This document shows, piece by piece, positions 38,601 to 47,948 of a stretch of 64,000 bases of DNA (position 1 is the first letter of the stretch; each line of letters starts with the position of its first letter). Made by a program: the position numbers and the translations under genes. The stretch is from Anaeramoeba flamelloides. Its lineage: Eukaryota > Metamonada > Anaeramoebidae. Under the pieces are notes generated by a model. It saw nothing but the letters and a program-made list of their open reading frames with translations, ran no database searches and was not told the origin of the DNA. The stretch lies in the NCBI GenBank assembly GCA_027625915.1, contig JANTQA010000047.1, positions 6,138,001 to 6,202,000 on the forward strand, read 5' to 3'.

Positions 38601-41031
38601 ACCGAAAAATGTCATGGGAAATTTTTTATTGAAAATTTTTGAATAAAATGAAAAATATTGAAAAATAAATGAAAATTAAAGGAAAAAAATTGAAAATTTA
38701 TTGAAATTTCTTATGAGATATTTATTTGTTGATTACTTCATGTGAGAAAAAAAAAAAAGAAAGAAAGAAATGCAATGGAAAGGAGAAATACAATACTAAA
38801 AATAGAAAAAAGGAAAAAAAAAAGTTTTTTAGATACAATCATTCAAAAATCTTCTAATACCATTGTTTCCTCAAATGTTACTTCTTGAAATACGGAAATT
38901 TATTTTGAACATTGCCTTTCCATTATTATTTTATTTTGTACTTTATGGTACTTTTTTCAAGTTTAGATATTTTTTTATTTTTAGATATTTTTTTTTTTTG
39001 TTGTTGTTGTAGAAAAAGGAAATAAATAAAAATAAAAACACAAAAGCAAACTAAAGACTAAAAAAAAAGCCAAATATCTATTTACTCATATTTATTCCAA
39101 ATCCAAACAAAAAATAAATCCCAAAAATAAAATGTAAAACAATAAAAAAATGAAAGCGTTTAATTTTGTTTTCCATAAACTAATAGGAAAACTGAATAAC
39201 CATTTTTGATAAAAATGAAAAAAAAATGAATTGATTGTAAATATAACTGAAAATGAAAAGTAATTTTTAAAATATTATTCATTTTATTTTTCATAATGAT
39301 TAAAAAGCTTTATTAAGAGTGTTAATTTATTTTAGCTCTCTGATTCTAATTGGGCAGTTTGAAGATGTGATAAAACACATGATAACAATACAGATACATG
39401 GATTTGAAGTTATTTAAACCTAAATAATAATAGATATTTTTAAACTCTTAAAATTATTTCACCAAAATAGAAAAACCAGAACAATAAAAATTAAAAAAAA
39501 AAAAAAAGATAATTTTAGATAAATCTTGGGTGATGTTAATACCTTAAGTTAAAAAAAAAATTTTGTTCAATTCTGAACTTTTTTTAATTTACTATTTGTT
39601 CAACTTATTTTCTTTGGACATGGCATTATTTTAACTTAGTATTCATTTCAAATCATAACATGTGCTACCAGAACTCTATTTTCAACAATATTGAAATTAA
39701 TTCAATAATTTTAAAATTTCAAGTTTCTACACTTTAAAGATACTTGAATATAAACTAAATTCCAAAAAATTGGACACAGTTTAAACAGTTGAAAGAATAG
39801 CAATGCCAAACTTTACATTCAATTTGGGAATAATTTTGATTTTACAAACTATTTCATTTTTTGTCTTTTTTGTTTTGTTTTCATTTCTATTTTTGCAGTT
39901 ACGTAATCTGTTTGGTTAGATCTGGAAATTTTTTTACGATGGTTAATAGAAGGTTAGTGTCGAGTTCTGTTAAAAAGAAAAATCACATACAATTAGTCGA
40001 TGATATCTTATCATTTGTTCGATCAACAATTGTTGGTGAAATTTCATAAAATTTTTTGAATATATTTTTTATTACACTCGTTTCATTATTTTGTACACAC
40101 AGACCAATTATTTTTGAGTTTTAAATTTTTTTCTTTTTATTTGGATGAAAATAATTACTTATAAAAACATTAATACTCGGTAACTTAAATATGGTTTTAT
40201 ATTACGTTTGGAAAAATATAATAAATTGAGTTTTATTTTGCCTATTTTTGATTTCGGGTGTGTCCAAATTCTTGGAATGGGGTTTATTATAATTGCATTC
40301 AACTACACCGCCTATGGTCACTATATTTAAGTTTCTTTACCCCTCTTACCTTTGTTCCCTTTGTTTAAAATATAAATATGTTCGATTTTGTATCACGTTA
40401 GAACTAAAAATATCAGATATTTATTATATATGTAACTTTGGAAAAGAATGGTGAATTTTTTTAAAATTGTTTTTTTCATACACCCGTTCCAAGGCTTCCA
40501 TAAAGTTTTTTATATATCAAATTTTGATGCTAATAGCGATTTGATTCATTTTTTAAAATCAGAATAAGAAGGTTGATATTCAAGCAATGAAACTTGATTC
40601 AATAAAAAAGTAGAATTTTGAAAAGAATTGATTTGAATTTCCAATCTCTGATAATCTTTTTTTAATGAAATCACCAAACATTTTCCATTGACAATCAAAT
40701 ATTTTTTCAAAATAATTCTCTGAAACATATAGTACAATGTTGTAATAAGCTTGAATTTGTAACAAAAAAACTCGGTAAGAACTTTAGTAAGCATTCCTTT
40801 CAAGATAGAAAAAATGTTCGTCGAGGTATTAGCTTAAGTACTGATGATTTAAACACCGCTGTTAATGAGTTTTTTAATGGGGTTGATACTGATCAAAATG
40901 GAGAGATCTCTTTTGAAGAATTTTTGGAATATTGTAAATCAGATCCTGAATCAATTAAGGTTTTCCAAAATAAAATCTCTGAATTAGCATGCTTTGACCA
41001 AAAGAAAAGTACTAATTGTTCTATCATGTAA
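32694..41031 (+). CDS. calcineurin-B-like EF-hand protein with C-terminal CaaX box
   Basis: Exons: a proposed mini-exon ATGG at 32694-32697, then 32791-33050, 33139-33223 and 40805-41031, about 191 residues. Introns are 93, 88 and 7581 nt with donors GTAATC, GTAACA and GTAATT; the phases fit throughout. Two canonical calcium loops are seen, DTDENGTVEWTE and DTDQNGEISFEE. A third, DMDKNSVLDRNE, has Ser at the usual Gly. The first hand is degenerate (near DSEGANLLLQSF). Spacing between EF2 and EF3 is 36 residues, typical of calcineurin B, CBL and neuronal calcium sensor proteins. The protein ends NCSIM, a CaaX motif suited to farnesylation, the same last four residues as human prelamin A. It is therefore probably a membrane-tethered calcium sensor; the partner phosphatase or kinase is unknown. 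The first exon is the weak point; an alternative acceptor at 32806 would start exon 2 at 32807 but needs another first exon. Exon 4 cannot start alone in frame. Confidence 0.75.
34900..35424 (-). repeat. family C element, copy C3 (inverted, intronic)
   Basis: 525 bp, bounded by TTAAGGACTAC on the left and GTAGTCCTTAA on the right. These are perfect inverse copies with TTAA at both ends. Its reverse complement aligns with C2 and C1. It is the best preserved ends-pair of the family. Confidence 0.85.
39755..40285 (+). repeat. family A element, copy A1 (intronic)
   Basis: About 530 bp. The left end reads ATTCCAAAAAATTGGACAC and the right end GTGTCCAAATTCTTGGAAT, followed by GGGGTTT, which mirrors AAACTA-type bases at the left. 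It aligns in reverse complement with A2 (46572-47111). A shared open stretch in both encodes MV(N/D)RRL then HIQ, ILSF and RSTIVG, possibly a trace of an ancestral protein. The right part of A1 has a GGGTGTGTCC block before the terminal repeat. Confidence 0.8.
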
Positions 41032-44000
41032 TTTAAAAATATTTTGCTTTATTGCAGCTAAAATTATGGTTATATTCCAAAATTATGTATTTTTCAAGGT
41101 TTAAAATTTTCTAACGATGGTTATATGTGGCGCATTATCATTAGTTCTGAACATTATCTAATTATATTTTTAATGGTGCGTTTTTTTAAAGTTTTTAATA
41201 CTTATTATTACAAGACAGGAAGTTGAAATAAACGAACGAAGAATACTATCAATTTTTTTATTGTTAATTTTATTTTATTTTTTTAATTCTTTATGAAATT
41301 GGATAAGTATAAAATACTACTCGAAAATCGCTGGCTTATTCTTAAAATTTTAATTATTGGATAAGAAATTATTTGAAAAAATCTAATATCATACAAATAA
41401 TGAGCAAAAAGGTATTTCTTTAAAAGTATAACGAAAATGCAAGTGGTATAAAAATACATTCTTATATTTTTAATTTTTTTTTTTAAATGTTTGATAAGAA
41501 TTTCAATTAAAAATAAACTACACAATATATTGTTCCATGATTCATCAATATGAAAGAAAATATTGTTTGATTTCAAAATAAATGATACAAGTACTTGTAA
41601 ATTATTTGAAAAAGTGAAAATGAAATTCTGAAACGGTTTTTGAGAATTATTCTTATGATACTGATTGATTTATATTACAATTTCTAAAATATTTGGATGT
41701 TTGAAATATTCCAGAAAATTCCAGTTTATCCCAAAGACTCAAAATTTTTTCAAGTACTTAAAAATACCTTTTGAAAAACTTTTAAGAAACCCTAGTTCAA
41801 AAATAACCATTTATGGTAAAAGAACAATTTTATTTTAAATTTTTTTTTTTTATTTTCTACTATAAACACTCTGGAACGATTTTGAAGAGTTTTAGGCACC
41901 TTTTGAGAGAACTTGTTCGGGTATTGTATGGTTATGCTAGGGTATGCTTGAGTTAGGAATAGGTTATGTCAGGGCACCGTTTGTATATTTTAGTTAAACC
42001 AGTTTCTTTTATGGAATGGGAAGTAAATAAAGTTTGGCTTGTGTCACCTTGTGTAGGATATGGGTACGGCTTGTATGATTAGATATTACTCGATTATTTT
42101 TGGATTGTATTTAAGATTACAAAATTATGGGGAATGATATACAATTAGAAATTTTCATTACAAGTACATTTTCTCTCATTTTGTTAATAACATTTAGAAA
42201 TTATCAGAAATATCACAGTCATTCTAAGATACCAATTCATTTCATACAAAATGGGTTCAAAAAACTACCCCAAAAATTTTTCATTTTTCTCAGGTTGTAT
42301 TTTTTAGAAAAAAAAAATTTTTAATAAAATTCCAATTTATCTTTTAACTGAGTTTATTGGGCACAATGGTTTTTTAAAAGTTGTTCAAAAGGTTTTTCAG
42401 TGGTTAAAAAAAAATTGAGTATTTTTGATACTCTGGTATTTTGGGAAATATTTTATAGATCCCAATATTTTCCAAAATTTTTAGTCGTACTTTAAATTAA
42501 AAATTACATAATTTCGGTGTTATTTAACAAAAATTCGAAAATTATTTTTTAAAACAATTTTTTACACTTTTTTAATCAATGAATAATTGGAAAAAAGAAA
42601 CCGAATATATCACGAAGATGTTTTTATTGTTGTTTTTTGCCTATTTGATTACAAATAAATTTTGTATTATCATTTAAATAATTTTTTTAAAATAATATTT
42701 ATAAAAAAGAGATCCTTTGATCAGAGATAAAAAAAAAAAAGATAAAAATTAAAGATAAAAAGAAAATAATGAGTCCAAAAGTTAAAATATTTTATTGATA
42801 CTTTGTTTTTACTCAATAATATTGAGATGAAAAAAAGAGAACAAAATCCATTCATTTATTTTTGAAGAACTATTATAAAAGAAGTGAATATTTCAATTTA
42901 AATTTCCTGAATGAAAATTAAGCCTAAAATCAGATATTAAAAGATTTTTTATCGTGGGGACATACATCTAAATTATTTTTATGATTAAAAAAAAAATTGA
43001 AAAAGGAAAAAGAAAAATGAAAAAGAATATATATATAAATAAAGATTTTTAAAGAAGTAAATCTAATAAAATCAAAATGAAAAAAAAAAAAAAAAACAAT
43101 TCTATTTTATATTAAGAATACCCAAAATCACATCCAGTATACTTTTGATTAATTTACTTGAATTTGATACTGGATCTTGTATGTTCATTTGGGGATTGTT
43201 ATTTCTTGTTGTTATTTCTTTTTTCTTTTTTGATCTGGTTTACTCTAAAACTTTGGTATTTTTTGCCTCAGCTTTTTAGAATGAATTTTCAAGTTGAAAA
43301 TATGTTCGTGTTCCAGTATTCCAAGTATTGAATAGTTGTAACTTGATCTTTTCACTATGTAACTCTTCTTCTAAATATTTAGTAAATTCATCCAAGAAAA
43401 AAATCGAAAAAAACTTTTTATATTTATTTATTTATTCATCTTTTTTTTTTTTTTGGTCTGTATTATTAAAAAATTGTTTCTAAACATTTAATTTTCTTCT
43501 TTTTTATATTTATGAGGTATTTTAGAAAAAAATATAATTGATTAACGGTGTTATATAATAGCTAAAGAGATTAAATAAAATATACTTTTTTTTTTTTTTT
43601 TGGACAGATCACAAAATAAAAAAGATTCATCAATTTTTGATTTTCGGAGCAATCTATCATAAGTTTTGCTGTTTTCTTCTTTTTTTATTAATTATATATC
43701 TTTTTTTTTTTTTGACTTTTGCTAATTGGTGGTTTTATAATATAGAGATAGACTACAAATAACAAGAAAAAATAAAAAAATCTTTTTTCCCATTCCAATG
43801 ATCTAAACCTTCAAAATAATATTTTTCAAAATCCAAATTTTATTTTTGATTTCTTGGATTTGATATCTCAGTCTTTCTGTAGCCGAGATATTTTTGACCT
43901 TTCTTGAAAATAATTAGAAAATAGAAAAAACTTCTCAAAGTCAATTTTAATTGTAAAATTGTAGTATGTGTTATCATTTTCAAATATTTTTTTACTTATT

Positions 44001-44469
44001 TTTTATTTCATTTTAAAACAAAAATCTTTTTAAAAAATAGGTTTGGTTCTTAGAATTAAAACAAAATCCAAAAAATCAAATTTTCCCTACATTTAAGAAT
44101 GTTCAATTTATCAAATTTTTCAGATATAATTATAAACCTATGTAAAATTGAATTTTTTAGATTGTTTGATGCTATTGCTTATTGCATTCATTTGAAATTG
44201 GCTTTAAGATTTAAGCAAAAGGTATTATCAAGATTGGGTAATTTCAATTTCATATATCTTTATTGATCAGCAAACAATAAATCAAAAAAATATTTAAAAA
44301 ATTTTCCTATTCTTGCCATTTTACATGAAACATAGATTTGAAATTTTTTTACCATTTTACAATTTTTTTATAGAAGGGTATTAAGTAACAACTAAACTAA
44401 ATTGAAAATATTTTTTTTGGTTTTACTCTTTCTTTTCAACAGTGTCTTTTTAAGGCAATCTCAACACTA
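41032..44469. other. intergenic region between the EF-hand and TPR genes
   Basis: AT-rich with no gene that I can support. The G-rich island at 41921-42080 is listed separately. A 61-nt open piece at 44161-44221 is flanked by TTTTTTAG and GTATTA and could be a stray exon, but nothing joins to it. Confidence 0.45.
41921..42080. ncRNA. possible non-coding RNA or relic: G-rich island in AT-rich DNA
   Basis: For about 160 bp the plus strand is unusually rich in G (GGGTATTG, GGTATGCTTG, GTTAGG, CAGGGCACC, GGATATGGGTACGG). It has no open frame of note. In strongly AT-biased genomes, such islands outside genes are often structured RNAs, but I cannot name a family or draw a convincing fold. Strand is unknown. 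A degenerate telomere-like or tandem GGTAT repeat is an alternative. Confidence 0.2.
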
Positions 44470-45566
44470 ATGGAAGAACAAAAATTAAAGCAATTGTATT
44501 CAGATGGCCACGAATATTATTTAGCTGGAGAGTGTTCTAAAGCAATTGAATCATTAACAAAAGCAATAGAAATCCAACCAACAAACACAAAGGCGTTAAA
44601 TTTGAGAGTCGTATGCCTCAACGAGACATCAAAATTTGAAGAAGCGCTTGCAGATTATAACAGTGTATTAAAAATTACAGAACTGGATCACGAATGTCTC
44701 AACAATAAAGCAATTGCTTTAAACAATTTGTGTAAATACCAAGAAGCAATTAAGTGTTCAAATTCTTCAATAAAAATTGAGCCTAATAACCACAATTATT
44801 ATTTAACCAGGGCAATTGCTTTTTTTAATTCTTTGCAACTCGATTTTGCAAAAAATGAACTTCGCTTGGTGGGAAGGATCCACAGTGTTACGAATTACTC
44901 TCAGACTTACATGTCAAATCAAATCGAAACGAACTGGCTTTAGTATGTTTGGATCGAGCAATCAACTTGCTGAATGAAGAAGACAATAGTGATGATGAAG
45001 ACTACAAAATTGACTTGCTTACAAAACGTGGGTTGATCTTGAATAATTTAGCACAATTTGAAAAGGCTAAAAACGGTTTAAAAGAAACTCTTGAATTAAA
45101 TTGAAAGAACACAGACGCGTGGCTAAATCTTGCCACAGCCCAATTAAATTTATTGGAATACAAAGAGGCCCTGGAGTCCTTAAATAAGGTACACAAATTA
45201 GATCCCAAATATGAGACGCTTTATGATCTACGTGCTAAGGTTTTTAACAATTTGGGGAAATACCAAGAAGCAATTCAAGATTTGGAATATCTCTTGGAAT
45301 TGAATCCAAAGTCACCAATTTTCCATGCTCGTTCTGGTTTGTGCTGGAATAATCTAGCAAAATTTAATAAGGCATTAATTTGCGTAAATAAGGCACTAGA
45401 ACTTGATCAAAATTGTGTGATGGCTTTAAATAACCGTGCGCTGATATGTATTAATTTAGGATTATTAAAAAATGCAAAGATCGATTTAGAAAAGGCTCAA
45501 TTATTAGATCCAAAGAATATTATTACAAAAATAAATCTCCAAACATTACAAAAAAAATTTAAATAA
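44470..45566 (+). pseudogene. broken tetratricopeptide-repeat (TPR) protein gene
   Basis: The first frame (44470-44943) encodes about 4 TPR units, for example EYYLAGECSKAIESLTKAIE and CKYQEAIKCSNSSIKIEPNN. After about 44860-44900 the homology shifts to another frame (LALVCLDRAINLL, LNNLAQFEKAKNGLKETLEL). That frame has an in-frame TGA at 45102-45104, exactly where the TPR consensus Pro of 'LN-P-KNTDAW' should be. The same frame then runs on cleanly to TAA 45564-45566 with about 4 more TPR units (KYQEAIQDLEYLLELNPKS, ALELDQN). Intact it would be about 365 residues. There are two independent lesions and no GT-AG intron that removes either, so it is probably a pseudogene, though assembly errors could explain one of them. 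TPR arrays are protein-binding scaffolds; the partner is unknown. Confidence 0.75.
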
Positions 45567-46110
45567 GGTGTATAGCGTATGCCCAAATGGTGTGCTTTTA
45601 AATCAATTGATTCTGATAAATTCAAAAAAATTTCAAGAAATTTTTAACTTCAATTTCCTTTTTTTTAAATCCGAAAACTCGGCTTTCAGAACATTTCATT
45701 TCAAAGGTCAACTTATGTTTTATCTTTTCTTTGAAATTTAAACAAATAAAATCCTTTCTTCAAAACTGAGAGTTAAAAATTTAAAGAATGTGAAAATTGA
45801 ATTAAAAAAAGTTTTTCAGATTTTTTAGGTTCACCAGCAAGCCAAAAACATGGTTTGAAAAGTAATCATAATATAGTTGATATACTTATTTTGAACTATT
45901 TTCATTACATTGTTTAAAATCTTTTTTTGTCATATTTTTTCAAAGCCCACCTTAAGGGAGTAGCCACGGTATTGAAAAATTTTTCACTTTTTTGACAATT
46001 CTGAAGAGGATCAGAAAATAACATTTTTTACTTTGGTTGTAACTCATTGATTTTTATTAAAGTACTTCATTCATTAGATTTTTTAAATTTTTTTTTACAA
46101 AGTCTCAAAG

Positions 46111-46212
46111 AAATTGCCACAATAGAATGTTGAGTTGAATTGTTTAAAATAGTGTTTTGAATGTTGAATAACTTATCTTTTATCCTTCTCTCAACATTCT
46201 ATTATGGCATTT
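46111..46212. repeat. 102-bp hairpin element inside element E
   Basis: AAATTGCCACAATAGAATG followed by TTGAG at the left is mirrored by CTCAA followed by CATTCTATTATGGCATTT at the right: arms of about 23 bp with two differences. The loop of about 55 bp itself contains a repeated 'GTTGAAT'. Confidence 0.65.
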
Positions 46213-46571
46213 AATTTTTTCCTTTTTATATTTTTTCATCATTTTTGTGATTTTTTAATCCTGAAAACATAAAGCAATTAGAAAGATTTTTTTATTAGTG
46301 GCATTTGGGATTAATGGATTTTGTTTAAAAAGAACAACAACATTACAATTGAAACAATCATAAAAGGAAACATAAATGGGACTTAAATAGCTAGAAAGAT
46401 TCCAAAATTAGTATAATTAAGTCAAATTTTTACTTGTTAGGATTTTAAATCGTTGGGTTTGGTGGAATTGGAGAAGTGAATACGATTATATGTTATCAAA
46501 GTTTAAACCACAAAATAGCTACAAGTTTTATTCAAAGAACCTGAAATTATCTTCTCCCAAAATTAAAACGA

Positions 46572-47111
46572 AACCCCATTCCAAAAATTTGGACACACCT
46601 AAAATCAAAAATAGGAAAACAAAAACTCAATTTATTATATTTTTCCAAACGTAATATAAAACCATATTTAAGTAACATAGTATTAATGGTTTTTTAAGTA
46701 ATATTTTTCATCCAAATATAAGAAAACAATATAAATCAAAAAATCAAAAAGTGTGTCCAAAATAAGGAAACGAGCTGAAATGACAGAATTTGAACAAAAA
46801 ATATATTGGTAGATTTGTTAAAATTACACCAACAATGGTTGATCGATCAAATGATAAGATACCATACACCGGTTGTATGTGGATTTTTCAATTTTTGAAA
46901 CTCAACTGTAACCTTCTATCAACCATCTATAAAAAATTTCCAGATCTAACTAAACAGATTTTGTAACTGAAAAAAAATTGAAAATGAAAACAAAAACAAA
47001 AAAGACAAAAAATGAAATAGTTTGATAAATCAAAATTACTTTCCAATTGGATGATAATCATGTTATTATTATTTTTCCAACTGTTTGAACTGTGTCCAAA
47101 TTGATGGAATT
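46572..47111 (-). repeat. family A element, copy A2 (inverted relative to A1)
   Basis: It begins AACCCCATTCCAAAAATTTG (followed by GACAC) and ends GTGTCCAAATTGATGGAAT. It is homologous over its length to the reverse complement of A1, including 'ACGTAATATAAAACCATATT' and the stretch encoding MVDRRL...RSTIVG. It lies inside element E. Confidence 0.8.
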
Positions 47112-47330
47112 AAGATTATTTTAATAAAAAAATAATAAAAAAAAAAAAACTATTTTATCAATATATACTCAATTTTTTTATTGTTGAACCTTACTAAAAT
47201 TAAAATATCAAATAATTTTTTTAAAAAAAATTTTTAGAGAATCTACGATCACACGCCACTCAAATAAAATGTTCTTATCTCATCTCTCTCAAATTTTTAT
47301 CATGTCTTATGGTGTAGCTACTCCCTTAAG

Positions 47331-47948
47331 ATTTTTTAATAGTTAATAAATACCATTTTCTTCTAATTCTTTTACTGATATTTTTTCAAATTTTGTTGAT
47401 GCTTTTTTCACAAAACCAAGAGAAAGTAACCATATTTTAAATTCTTATTTAGGGTTATATGTTATAAATAAAAAGTAAATCCTTTACCATGTAAACACTA
47501 TTGCCTTGACCAAGAGAAAGATAGTTCTTGAATGTAAGTGTCTATAAGAAATCTTGAGCATTCAACTTTTAATCTCTTATTATATTAGTCTTGTATTTAT
47601 ATCGTTCTCGGTGACTTTTGAAGGCAGAAAAAGAATTCTTTACTATTGAAAAGGAATTCTTTTTTTTGAATCAAAGTTCTTATGAATTAATCTTCCCAAG
47701 TAAAAGAAATACTAACTTTTTTTTCAAAATATAAATAGAATGTTTACTATATATTTGTAGTTTTGAATCAACCAATGAAATAAAATCGGGAAATATGATA
47801 TTTAGAAATACAGGTGTTTGTTAGTCTCTTACAGCAAAGTTGGAACTATCTTATTATTTGTAAAAAGTATTCATTTTTTTGAAAAAAAATTCATTGATTT
47901 GTCTCTTGTTTACAAATTGAACATTTTTTTTTTTTTTTCTTTACTCAA
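47331..47948. other. gap upstream of the Nup96-like gene
   Basis: AT-rich with no gene. A T tract of 15 or more nt at about 47924-47938 sits just before the ATG at 47949, in the position of a leader or promoter element. There is no AG acceptor between it and the ATG, which argues against an upstream coding exon joined here. Confidence 0.45.

Larger units (their letters stand above)
33224..40804 (+). other. 7.6-kb intron of the EF-hand gene
   Basis: It lies between ACG-A|GTAATT and TTTCAAG|AT-AGA, which together read T-N-R in phase. It is much longer than the other introns here (88-1829 nt). It contains family C copy C3 (34900-35424, inverted) and family A copy A1 (39755-40285). A mildly GC-richer, pyrimidine-rich patch at about 40300-40370 is unexplained. 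No extra EF-hand exon is needed, since the EF3-EF4 spacing (53 residues) is already full. Confidence 0.65.
45951..47330. repeat. element E, 1.38 kb, TTAA-flanked, containing two other elements
   Basis: The left end CTTAAGGGAGTAGCCAC and right end GTAGCTACTCCCTTAAG are inverse copies with one mismatch, and TTAA is present at both ends. Inside lie a small hairpin element (46111-46212) and family A copy A2 (46572-47111). No transposase is visible in the remaining roughly 740 bp. Confidence 0.65.

Noticed and set aside
44161-44221. 61-nt open piece between TTTTTTAG and GTATTA
   Set aside because: Splice-like signals this short are common by chance in such DNA, and no neighbouring exon fits.
45102-45104. 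TGA as a sense codon
   Set aside because: No other gene in the window has an internal TGA, and the same gene also has a frameshift, so a nonsense mutation is the simpler reading.
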